Positions 7,238 through 13,375 of a stretch of 16,818 nt of DNA are shown one piece after another. Source of the DNA: Armatimonadetes bacterium UBA5419 (lineage in GTDB: Bacteria; Armatimonadota; UBA10988). The notes under the pieces were generated by a model. It saw only the letters and a program-made list of their open reading frames with translations. It made no database searches and had not been told where the DNA came from. The stretch's first letter is position 1. Every line of letters begins with the position of its first letter. A program made the translations under genes and the position numbers. Location: assembly GCA_002409445.1 (NCBI GenBank), contig DHNJ01000156.1, positions 1 to 16,818 of the forward strand, given 5' to 3'.

Positions 7238-7280
7238 GTTGTACCGCCGCCGCTTCGGCGGCAGCGCTTCGGCACGCCTG
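7238..7280 (+). repeat. Dispersed repeat module A, copy 1
   Basis: These 43 bases match the reverse complement of 11903-11945 at 40 of 43 positions, by direct comparison. The core is a hairpin CCGCCG-CTT-CGGCGG. It lies in the 312-nt gene-free tract between the aldehyde dehydrogenase and perR (7112-7423), together with modules C and B. Confidence 0.8.
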
Positions 7281-7315
7281 CGCCTAAGCGATCCCCTTGT
7301 GCCGTCGGCTTAACT

Positions 7316-7340
7316 GGGACCGCGGTCATTCCTGTCCGCA
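7316..7340 (+). repeat. Dispersed repeat module C, copy 1
   Basis: These 25 bases begin GGGACCGCGG and end TGTCCGCA. They match the reverse complement of 11838-11862 at 22 of 25 positions and also resemble 12013-12037. The unit folds as an imperfect hairpin: GCGGTCA, a 4-nt loop, TGTCCGC. Confidence 0.75.
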
Positions 7341-7348
7341 TCCATAGA

Positions 7349-7375
7349 CTCGGCCGCAGCGCAGCGAAGGCCGAA
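7349..7375 (+). repeat. Dispersed repeat module B, copy 1
   Basis: These 27 bases (CTCGGCCGCAGCG ... AGGCCGAA) match 11787-11813 in the same orientation at 25 of 27 positions. The ends TCGGCC and GGCCGA are inverted repeats, so the unit is a quasi-palindrome. Its order relative to module A differs between the two tracts. Confidence 0.75.
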
Positions 7376-7391
7376 GCAAGATCGAGCTAAT

Positions 7392-7408
7392 GCCGGCGGT
7401 CCGCCGGC
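7392..7408 (-). terminator. Palindrome after the aldehyde dehydrogenase gene, possible terminator
   Basis: GCCGGCGGTCCGCCGGC is a perfect 8-bp inverted repeat around one base. It lies 15 nt past the stop codon of the minus-strand aldehyde dehydrogenase. There is no T run after it, so it is weak as an intrinsic terminator and could instead be part of the repeat tract. Confidence 0.3.
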
Positions 7409-7423
7409 GCCGGCGCTACGACC

Positions 7424-8863
7424 CTACAGCCCCAGCATCCCCGAATACGTGAAGTGGCGGCGGCGGGTCCAGGTCTGGGGGCCGGTGACGCCTTCGCCGG
7501 TGGGGGTGGTCACGGTCATCGTGGCGTAGCCCTCGCCCTCGTCGCCCGAGAAGGCGTAGCTGGGGCCGTTGAAGATGGTGATCGTCGTGCCCATCTCCTC
7601 GGCGAAGCGGGTGATGTGGTCGGTGTTGCGGCTGTGGAGCAGAGCCGTGTGCTGGAAGCCGTGCTCGACCTGCAGCGCGACGCGCAGGCCGTCGGCGAAG
7701 TCGCGCACGCGGACGATCGGCAGGAACGGCTGCAGCTGCTCGTGCTGGACGACCGGGCTCGACTCGGGCTGCAGACCAACCAGCAGCCGCGGCTCGCCGC
7801 GCAGCGGGCTCAGGCCGGCGCGCCGCAGCAGCTCGACCGCGTCCTGGCCGATCGACTCGCGGCGGATCTGGTCGCCGTCGAGGACGACGGGCAGCAGCCG
7901 GTCGACCTCGTTCGGGCTGAGGATCTGAGCGCCGGCGGCCTCCAGGGCGGCCATGAAGTCGTTGAAGATGGCCTGCTCGACGATGCCGATCTTCTCGCCC
8001 GTGCAGGGCAGGTTGTTGTCGAACGACGCGCCGTTGACCACCGCGCGCCCGGCCCGCGCCAGGTCGGCGCTGGCATCGACGACGACCGGCGGGTTGCCCG
8101 GGCCGGCGGCGAAGACCTTCTTCTTCGCCTCGAACGCCGCACGCACGACCCCGGGGCCGCCCGTCGCGGCGATGATCTTGATCCGCGGGTGCTCCATGAT
8201 CGCCGCGGCGGTCTTCAGCGTCGGCTCGGCGACCGCGGTCATCAGGTTGCGCGGCCCGCCGGCGGCGACGATCGCCTCGTTCAGCTCGGCGATGACGCGG
8301 TTGGTGCAGGCCTGCGCGGCGGGGTGCGGGCAGAACACGACGGTGTTGCCCGCGGAAATCATCGCGATGCCGTTGTTGATCACGGTCGCGGTCGGGTTGG
8401 TGCTCGGCGTGATCGAGCAGATGACGCCCCACGGGCCGCCGGCGATGACATGCAGGCCCTTGTCGCCGCGCATGACCGTCGGCTGCAGCGACTCCGGCCC
8501 CGGCGTGCCCTTGGCCACGGCCTCGTTCTTCGTCTTCTTGTCGGCCGCGCGGCCCATGCCCGTCTCTTCGCGCGCGTGCCGGCCCCAGGCCTCGGCCTGC
8601 GCCAGCGCCGTCGCGCGGATCACCGCGACCACCTGCTCGCGCAGCGCCACGCCGCCCTCGCGCAGCTTGACGAAAGCCAGTTCGGCGGCCGCCAGCGCCT
8701 CCTCGGGCGTGGCGAAGATGCCGCTAGTCGCGCTGTAGCCGCGCACGGGGCCGGCCGAACCGCTGCTCGTGCTCGGCGCGGCGGCGGAAGAGGTCGTGCC
8801 CCCGGCCATTTCGCGCACCACGCGCTCGACGATCTGGCTCACTCGTTGCTCATCGATCCGCAT
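7424..8863 (-). CDS. CoA-acylating aldehyde dehydrogenase (PduP/EutE-like) with encapsulation-peptide-like N terminus
   Basis: This 479-residue enzyme oxidises a short aldehyde to its acyl-CoA with NAD+. The catalytic cysteine is Cys287 in FDNNLPCTGEK, and the cofactor region contains VICSITPSTNP, AGNTVVFCPHP and IAATGGPGVV, all characteristic of the PduP/EutE branch. Residues 1-20 form a predicted amphipathic helix (MRIDEQRVSQIVERVVREMA), followed by a Gly/Ser/Thr/Ala/Pro linker (21-40) before the fold. That is the architecture of peptides that target cargo into bacterial microcompartments. The start overlaps the end of aroB by 14 nt, with GAGGGC just before the ATG, so translation is likely coupled. 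No shell protein, diol dehydratase or phosphotransacylase lies in the window. Propionaldehyde, acetaldehyde or lactaldehyde are all possible substrates. Confidence 0.9.
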   Translation of the reverse strand: MRIDEQRVSQIVERVVREMAGGTTSSAAAPSTSSGSAGPVRGYSATSGIFATPEEALAAAELAFVKLREGGVALREQVVAVIRATALAQAEAWGRHAREETGMGRAADKKTKNEAVAKGTPGPESLQPTVMRGDKGLHVIAGGPWGVICSITPSTNPTATVINNGIAMISAGNTVVFCPHPAAQACTNRVIAELNEAIVAAGGPRNLMTAVAEPTLKTAAAIMEHPRIKIIAATGGPGVVRAAFEAKKKVFAAGPGNPPVVVDASADLARAGRAVVNGASFDNNLPCTGEKIGIVEQAIFNDFMAALEAAGAQILSPNEVDRLLPVVLDGDQIRRESIGQDAVELLRRAGLSPLRGEPRLLVGLQPESSPVVQHEQLQPFLPIVRVRDFADGLRVALQVEHGFQHTALLHSRNTDHITRFAEEMGTTITIFNGPSYAFSGDEGEGYATMTVTTPTGEGVTGPQTWTRRRHFTYSGMLGL

Positions 8864-10007
8864 CGTTGCCCTCCGCGCAGGCTTCCGCCAACAGGTTCTC
8901 TATCATAGCAGCCGGCGTGTCGTCGGTGACCATCGCCCGGCCCAATCCAGCGAGCAGTGTCAGCCGCGGCGTGCCGTCGCGCGTCTTCTTGTCTTTGAGC
9001 ATCGCCGCCCACAGCGCCTGCGGGTCGACCCCGCCCGGCACCCGCACCGGCAGCCCAACCGCCGCGCAGAGCCGCGCCAGCCGCGTCTCCACCTCCGGCG
9101 CCAAGTCGCCCCGCCGCGCCCCCAGCCGCGCCGCGAGCACCATGCCCACGGCAACCGCCTCGCCATGCCGCAGCCGCCGATAGCCGCAGACCGACTCGAG
9201 CGCATGCCCGAAGGTGTGCCCGAAGTTGAGCCAGGCCCGCTGCCCCGCCTCGCGCTCGTCCGCGGCGACAACCGCGCCCTTCAGCTGGCAGGAGCGCTCG
9301 ACGCAGAGCCGCGCCAGGTCCGGCGTCAGCGTCCCCCGCGCGCACGCCGCCAGCCGCAGCCCCGTCCGTGTCGGCGCCTCGACCAGCGCCCGCTCCAGCC
9401 GCTCGAACAGGTCTAGATCGAGGATCGCCCCGTGCTTGATGACCTCGGCCAGCCCACAGCGCAGCTCGCGCGCGGGCAGCGTGGCCAGCGTGTCCAGGTC
9501 GGCGAGCACCAGTCGCGGCTGCCAGAACGCGCCGACCAGGTTCTTGCCCTGGAAGTTGACTCCCGTCTTGCCGCCGACCGACGAGTCGACCATCGCCAGC
9601 AGCGTCGTCGGCAGCTGCACAAAGCTGATCCCGCGGTAGTAACAGGCCGCCGCAAAGCCGACCATATCCCCCAACACCCCGCCACCCAGCGCGACGAGCA
9701 CCCCGCCCCGGTCCAGCCGCTGCTCGAGCCCCGCGGCCCAAATCTTCTCCACCGTCGCCAGCCGCTTGTACCGCTCGCCCGCGGGCAGGTTCAGCACCCC
9801 AACCTCGACCCCCGCCGCCGCGAGCGACGCCATCACCGGCGCCAAATAGTGCCGCCCCACCCCCGGATGCGTCACCACCACCGCCCGCCGCCCAAGCCCC
9901 ACCCCCCGCATCTGCCCCCCAAGCTCCCCCAGCACCCCCGACCCAATCCGAACGTCATACGCCCGCGCGCCAAGCTCAATAGGGACGACTGTCGGTGTGG
10001 TTGCCAT
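8850..10007 (-). CDS. aroB: 3-dehydroquinate synthase
   Basis: This enzyme makes 3-dehydroquinate from DAHP, the second step of the shikimate pathway, using NAD+ and a divalent metal. The NAD-binding region GGGVLGDMVGFAAACYYRG (about 108-126) and the segment PTTLLAMVDSSVGGKTGVN are diagnostic. Probable metal ligands by family position are Glu188 (LAEVIKHG), His264 (LNFGHTFGHALE) and His281 (HGEAVAVGM). At 385 residues it is slightly longer than E. coli AroB (about 360). ATG at 10007 (MATTPTVVPIELG) is chosen because the frame upstream shows no conserved sequence and a TATACT box ends 7 nt before this ATG; no Shine-Dalgarno is present. The 3' end overlaps the aldehyde dehydrogenase start by 14 nt. 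Confidence 0.96.
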   Translation of the reverse strand: MATTPTVVPIELGARAYDVRIGSGVLGELGGQMRGVGLGRRAVVVTHPGVGRHYLAPVMASLAAAGVEVGVLNLPAGERYKRLATVEKIWAAGLEQRLDRGGVLVALGGGVLGDMVGFAAACYYRGISFVQLPTTLLAMVDSSVGGKTGVNFQGKNLVGAFWQPRLVLADLDTLATLPARELRCGLAEVIKHGAILDLDLFERLERALVEAPTRTGLRLAACARGTLTPDLARLCVERSCQLKGAVVAADEREAGQRAWLNFGHTFGHALESVCGYRRLRHGEAVAVGMVLAARLGARRGDLAPEVETRLARLCAAVGLPVRVPGGVDPQALWAAMLKDKKTRDGTPRLTLLAGLGRAMVTDDTPAAMIENLLAEACAEGNDADR

Positions 10008-10014
10008 GGGCGAC

Positions 10015-10020
10015 AGTATA
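10015..10020 (-). promoter_or_regulatory. Candidate -10 box giving a leaderless aroB transcript
   Basis: On the minus strand TATACT is followed by 7 nt and then the aroB ATG, so transcription would start at or next to the initiation codon. The aroB start lacks a Shine-Dalgarno, which agrees with leaderless translation. No recognisable -35 hexamer is seen 16-19 nt upstream. Confidence 0.4.
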
Positions 10021-10058
10021 GCGGGTTGGGGCGGCGGGCGGTGAGCAGAGATCATCGC

Positions 10059-10949
10059 TCACCGCGACGCTTCTAACTCCTCCGCCGCGCGGCGCAGGTC
10101 CTCGGCGGCTGCCCTGACGACGGATAGACAGATGTCCGCGGTGTGCCGGTTCGGCGCAAAACCTTCAGCGAGCTGTTCGCTCGGATGCACATAGTTACGG
10201 AAGCGACGGATCGCATCGCTGAACTTGGCGACCGGCGGCGAGAGGATGCCCTGCCTAGAGAGAACCGTAAACCAATCGTACAGGCGCCAATCGGCGAGCT
10301 GCGCGGGGCGTCGGCCGCGGGTGGCCTCCGACCACCGCTGCACCTCATTTGGCCAGCACTGACCAAAGCCGTGACACATGGCTTCGAGGACCGAACCCGC
10401 TAGGATGACTGCTGCGAGGTAAGCCTCGGCCTTAATACACCGTGCCGCCTCGTCCATGCGAGCGAGGAGGATGCTGCGCAACTCTCCGCTGAGTGGTAGC
10501 TGGCCTAGGATCGACGCACCCGGTGCTTGCGCCACGAAGGTCGCCTCGGCGCTAGCGTCTGCTGGTGCGGCTGCGCTCCGCTTCGTCTGCCGCCCGAGCC
10601 GGCTGACGAGTTGGTGGTACTCGCTCAGATCCTCGTGGAACAGCGTGGAGGGTCCAAGAAACTCCTTGAGTCGCCGCAACTCATCCAAGACGCGGGCCGC
10701 GAGCGAAGGTTCGCACTGGGTCAGGAAGCAGTGCAGGCGCTTAGCTTTGGACGTGCCGAAGCCCCGGTACTCAGCACTATCGATATCGACGCCGTAGCTG
10801 GCGAAAAATGCGGCGAAGGAATCGTTAGTGAAGTCGAGGATGTACCCCGGTTTGGTCTCGAGTGCGCTCTTCACCACGCGCCAATCCAGCGTGCTGAAGC
10901 CGCCACTCACGCTCTCATCACCGCGCACCGCTCGCCTCCAGTTACTCAT
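10059..10949 (-). CDS. Uncharacterised two-domain protein, possible HEPN-type defence protein
   Basis: The reading frame gives 296 residues from ATG 10949; the conserved-looking part begins near residue 20. The N-terminal half (about 20-96) has the pattern TLDWRVVKSALE, YILDF, FAAFF, YGVDID, GTSKAKRL and FL. I recall this pattern from the N-terminal regions of abortive-infection and related defence proteins, but could not check it. An Ala-rich linker (about 125-145) follows. The C-terminal half (about 150-296) is helical and carries EAYLAAVILAGSVLEAM and RRFRNYVHP (Arg249, Arg251, His255), which resembles the R-xn-H signature of HEPN/DUF4145-type domains. The start is uncertain: ATG 11033 adds an Arg-rich extension unlikely to be real, and GTG 10910 is another option. 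Base composition is lower in GC than its neighbours. No function is claimed beyond this. Confidence 0.6.
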   Translation of the reverse strand: MSNWRRAVRGDESVSGGFSTLDWRVVKSALETKPGYILDFTNDSFAAFFASYGVDIDSAEYRGFGTSKAKRLHCFLTQCEPSLAARVLDELRRLKEFLGPSTLFHEDLSEYHQLVSRLGRQTKRSAAAPADASAEATFVAQAPGASILGQLPLSGELRSILLARMDEAARCIKAEAYLAAVILAGSVLEAMCHGFGQCWPNEVQRWSEATRGRRPAQLADWRLYDWFTVLSRQGILSPPVAKFSDAIRRFRNYVHPSEQLAEGFAPNRHTADICLSVVRAAAEDLRRAAEELEASR

Positions 10950-11119
10950 TAGCCAACGGCAATGCGGGTTCCTGCCGCCCCTACGCCACCCCCGCCTGCA
11001 GGACCGATGTGTGAACATGGATGGATCGCGCATTACCTCTTGGCTGTAGAGGCAACGAGCAGGGCCAATTCGTGCGGATCATTGAGGTTATTGACTACCG
11101 CTGAGGAAGGAGGCGGGCC

Positions 11120-11494
11120 ATGGCGACACGTCAGGGCGCGGTGACGGTCATTCATGCCGTCGCACCGGGCAGCATCATCCGTCGCGAGCTTGAGGCACGG
11201 GACTGGACGCAGCAGCAGTTCGCCGATGTGATGGGTCGGCCGCTCAAGTCGCTCAACGAGATCATTGCCGCCAAGAAGCAGATTACGGCAGAGACCGCCG
11301 CCGAGTTGGGCCACGCGTTCGGGATCTCGGCGGAGCGCTGGCTCAACATGGAGGGCCGCTATCGGCTCAGCCTGGCCCAACCGCCCGCGGCGGAGCAACG
11401 ACTCCAGGCGATCGCCGAGCGGAGCGACGTGCTGGCCGCGGTGCCCCGCGTCGAGGACCTCGAGGCGCGCGGCTGGCTAGGAGCCGATGACTAG
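11120..11494 (+). CDS. HigA-like Xre-family HTH protein, truncated by an in-frame TAG
   Basis: The 124-residue product matches the N-terminal part of HigA/ImmA-IrrE-type regulators, which act as antitoxins or DNA-binding metalloproteases. The helix-turn-helix covers about residues 17-72: PGSIIRRELEARDWTQQQFADVMG, then SLNEIIAAKKQITAETAAELGHAFGISAERWLNMEGRYRL, which is the family signature. The tail to residue 124 (AAVPRVEDLEARGW) also follows the longer family members. AAGGAGG lies 6 nt before the ATG. The coding frame continues past TAG (11492-11494) with sequence of the same family, so this looks like the 5' part of a broken gene. The HTH alone could still bind DNA. No HigB-type toxin is adjacent; the divergent neighbour is the possible HEPN gene, about 170 nt away, a spacing compatible with shared control but without further evidence. 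Confidence 0.75.
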   Translation: MATRQGAVTVIHAVAPGSIIRRELEARDWTQQQFADVMGRPLKSLNEIIAAKKQITAETAAELGHAFGISAERWLNMEGRYRLSLAQPPAAEQRLQAIAERSDVLAAVPRVEDLEARGWLGADD

Positions 11495-11680
11495 ACCAAG
11501 AGCCTGACCGAACAGGTCTGCGGCTTCTTCGGCGTCGGGACACTGGCCGACTTGGCGGCGTCCGCAGCCGCCGGCGCGTTCTGCGTCTCGCCCAGCTCGA
11601 CGGCGCCCGGCACCACGCTGCTGGCCTACGTCCGCGGCGCCGAGATCGAAGCTGCCGCCGCCAGGCTGAGACCGGACCGT
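11495..11680 (+). pseudogene. Remnant of the HigA/ImmA-IrrE-like gene downstream of the in-frame stop
   Basis: In the same frame as the preceding HTH gene, the sequence after TAG reads TKSLTEQVCGFFGVGTLADL, then an Ala-rich part and TTLLAYVRGAEIEAAAARL. Long members of the family, as I recall them, have at this place a segment of the type 'ELERQVCxFFGI ... AWxxRxExLA' leading into the ImmA/IrrE metalloprotease domain. No HExxH follows: from about 11680 the frame runs into repeat sequence and stops at 11785. The gene therefore seems to have lost its C-terminal half and gained a stop codon, although readthrough cannot be excluded. Confidence 0.6.
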
Positions 11681-11786
11681 GGCACTCACGGCCGGCGGGG
11701 AGGTTGGGCCCAGACCGGCCGTGGCCGCGGACGGTACGGCTCCCGGTCGCTCCGCGTGGCGCGGGCGGCCAGCCCGCGACCCTAGT

Positions 11787-11813
11787 CTCGGCCGCAGCGT
11801 AGCGGAGGCCGAA
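11787..11813 (+). repeat. Dispersed repeat module B, copy 2
   Basis: This is the same 27-bp quasi-palindrome as 7349-7375 (25 of 27 identical, same orientation). It opens the repeat tract that replaces the 3' part of the broken HTH gene. Confidence 0.75.
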
Positions 11814-11837
11814 CCAGGATTGACCTGCCCGCCCAGC

Positions 11838-11862
11838 TGCGGACAAGAGTGTCCGCGGTCCC
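11838..11862 (-). repeat. Dispersed repeat module C, copy 2
   Basis: This is the reverse-complement copy of the 25-bp unit at 7316-7340 (22 of 25) and 12013-12037 (23 of 25). Here the hairpin is perfect: GCGGACA, loop AGAG, TGTCCGC (11839-11856). Confidence 0.75.
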
Positions 11863-11902
11863 GGGCAGGGCTGGCCGGGGACGTTGGCTATCTGGTTGGG
11901 CC

Positions 11903-11945
11903 CAGGTGTGCCGCAACGCTGCCGCCGAAGCGGCGGCGGTACAAC
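11903..11945 (-). repeat. Dispersed repeat module A, copy 2
   Basis: This matches the reverse complement of 7238-7280 at 40 of 43 positions. The 11681-12060 tract around it holds no recognisable gene, only short inverted repeats such as CTGTGG/CCACAG just after this module. The short ORFs there are explained by the repeats. Confidence 0.8.
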
Positions 11946-12012
11946 TCTGTGGTCCACCGCGCCACAGGGTCGGTGAACCGTCGCGACGGCAAGGCAAACG
12001 TCCTAGGCGCCC

Positions 12013-12037
12013 GGGACCGCGGACACTCCTCTCCGCA
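12013..12037 (+). repeat. Dispersed repeat module C, copy 3
   Basis: This 25-bp unit matches copy 2 at 23 of 25 positions, in the opposite orientation to copy 2. It is enclosed by a perfect 7-bp inverted repeat, CTAGGCG (12003-12009) and CGCCTAG (12050-12056), just downstream of the stop of the M48 gene, where the nested hairpins could also act as a transcription end. Confidence 0.65.
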
Positions 12038-12060
12038 GCCTGGAGCGACCGCCTAGCCCC

Positions 12061-13329
12061 CTACGCCACCCCCGCCTCGACCTCCGCCTGGCGGAAGGCC
12101 GCGCGGAGGCGGTTGTAGACGCGTTGGGCGAATTCGGGGAGAGGTTCGCCGCCGAGTTCGGCGTCGGCGGGGGTGATGGTGATCAGGTGGACGCCGCGCA
12201 GGCCGGCGAGGCCGACGATGCGCCAGTTAGCCTCGCCCTCGTCGTGGCGCAGGCTCAGCGAGCCCGAGCGCAGGCCGACGAGGAAGGCCTGGTTCAGGTC
12301 CAAGGTCATGTCGGCGGCGCGGGTCAGGCCGTCGCGCTCGCCCTCGGCGGCGACCTCGAACAGTTCGGCGTTAGCCACGTACAGCAGCGCCGCGCCGGGC
12401 CGGTTGGTGCTCGTGCGGACCATGGCGGTCAGCGTGTGGGTCACCGAGCGGCGATCGATCGGCAGGCCCAGCTCCTTCAGCTGCGCGCTGAGCGCGCGGG
12501 CGCGCGCGTCGGACCACGGGTGAGTCTGGAAGGCACCGAGGTCGTTGGGCATCGGCTGGGTCATCTGCCAGCGGTGCAGCCGTTCAAACGTAGTGATCAT
12601 CCCCACCGGGTTGTAGCCCGCGCGGTACGCGTAGTAGACGCCGGCGTAGTCGCTCTGCTGCTCGTCGCTGACCGAGTGCCCGTTGAACAGCGCGAGGTAG
12701 ACGTACTGGGCCATGATGCCCGCGTCGGCGACGTTGATGCCCATGAAGCCCGCGGCAATCATCGCCAGCAGTTGCTGCGCCTGGTAGCGGCGGAGACGGG
12801 CCGACTGCTCGCGCAGGTGGCGGTAGGTGCTGTGGGCGACTTCGTGGGCGATGACCCCGGCCAGCTCATCGTCGCTCTGGCAGAACTCGAGCATGCCGCG
12901 GGTGATGAAGATGTTGCCGCCCCAGGCGCTGAACGCGTTGACATCGCTGCTGGCCAGGACGCGGATCGTGAAGGTCTGCGGCGGCGCCTCCTCGGCGTCG
13001 ACCGGCACCTGCCGCGGCCCCAGCTCGTGGGCGGCGGTGACGATACGGTGCAGCATGGTCTCGAGGCGCGCCTGCAGCCGCTCGTCGTAGATCACTCGCC
13101 CCGGCTGGGCGTAGAACTCCTCGACCTCTTTGGCGCCCTCCTCCTCTTCCTTCTGGCTGTAGCGCCGCTCGCCCAAGTCGATACTAAGCGGTACTTCGGG
13201 CAGCGTCGCGTCCGGCCCGATGCGCAGCGCGCGCACCTCCTGGCCGTCCAGCGGCGCGACCAGCAGCGTGCCGAGCACCACCAAGGGTGCCAGCAGCCAA
13301 GCCCACTTCATCCGCGGTCGATGGTTCAT
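12061..13329 (-). CDS. M48-family zinc metalloprotease, exported
   Basis: This 422-residue protein is a peptidase of the M48 (HtpX/BepA-like) type that probably works in the periplasm. Residues 7-30 (MKWAWLLAPLVVLGTLLVAPLDGQ) form a signal peptide or membrane anchor. The zinc site is HEVAH (His162, Glu163, His166), with Glu223 in SDEQQSDYAG as third ligand. QTHPWSDARARAL (269-280) is the conserved M48 segment after the active site. A charged cluster (SQKEEEEGAKEVEEF, 58-72) precedes the catalytic domain. The C-terminal 130 residues show no TPR repeats and resemble the trailing domain of M48 proteins described as Zn-dependent proteases. ATG 13329 has AAAGGG about 6 nt upstream; GTG 13362 is an alternative. 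It lies 46 nt downstream of the glycoside hydrolase gene and may be co-transcribed, although a functional link is not obvious. Confidence 0.9.
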   Translation of the reverse strand: MNHRPRMKWAWLLAPLVVLGTLLVAPLDGQEVRALRIGPDATLPEVPLSIDLGERRYSQKEEEEGAKEVEEFYAQPGRVIYDERLQARLETMLHRIVTAAHELGPRQVPVDAEEAPPQTFTIRVLASSDVNAFSAWGGNIFITRGMLEFCQSDDELAGVIAHEVAHSTYRHLREQSARLRRYQAQQLLAMIAAGFMGINVADAGIMAQYVYLALFNGHSVSDEQQSDYAGVYYAYRAGYNPVGMITTFERLHRWQMTQPMPNDLGAFQTHPWSDARARALSAQLKELGLPIDRRSVTHTLTAMVRTSTNRPGAALLYVANAELFEVAAEGERDGLTRAADMTLDLNQAFLVGLRSGSLSLRHDEGEANWRIVGLAGLRGVHLITITPADAELGGEPLPEFAQRVYNRLRAAFRQAEVEAGVA

Positions 13330-13375
13330 AGCTAACCCTTTGGACGCCGCCTCGCGGGGCACGGTTCACCCCGGC

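Noticed and set aside
7175..7390. Small ORF in the gap between the aldehyde dehydrogenase and perR
   Set aside because: Its sequence is explained by repeat modules A, C and B. The same peptide string appears on the opposite strand in the second repeat tract, so it follows the repeat and not a gene.
7112..7423. CRISPR array or tRNA in the repeat-containing gap
   Set aside because: Modules are not regularly spaced and there is no constant repeat with spacers; no cloverleaf with a T-loop GTTCGA-type sequence could be found.
10950..11033. N-terminal extension of the possible HEPN protein to ATG 11033
   Set aside because: The added 28 residues are Arg/Gly-rich without conservation signs, and the ATG has GAGGT too close (1-2 nt) to act as a normal ribosome site.
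11367..11957. A 196-codon minus-strand ORF across the second repeat tract
   Set aside because: Its N-terminal part is repeat module sequence and its C-terminal part is antisense to the HTH gene; it is Arg/Pro/Gly-rich with no ribosome site.
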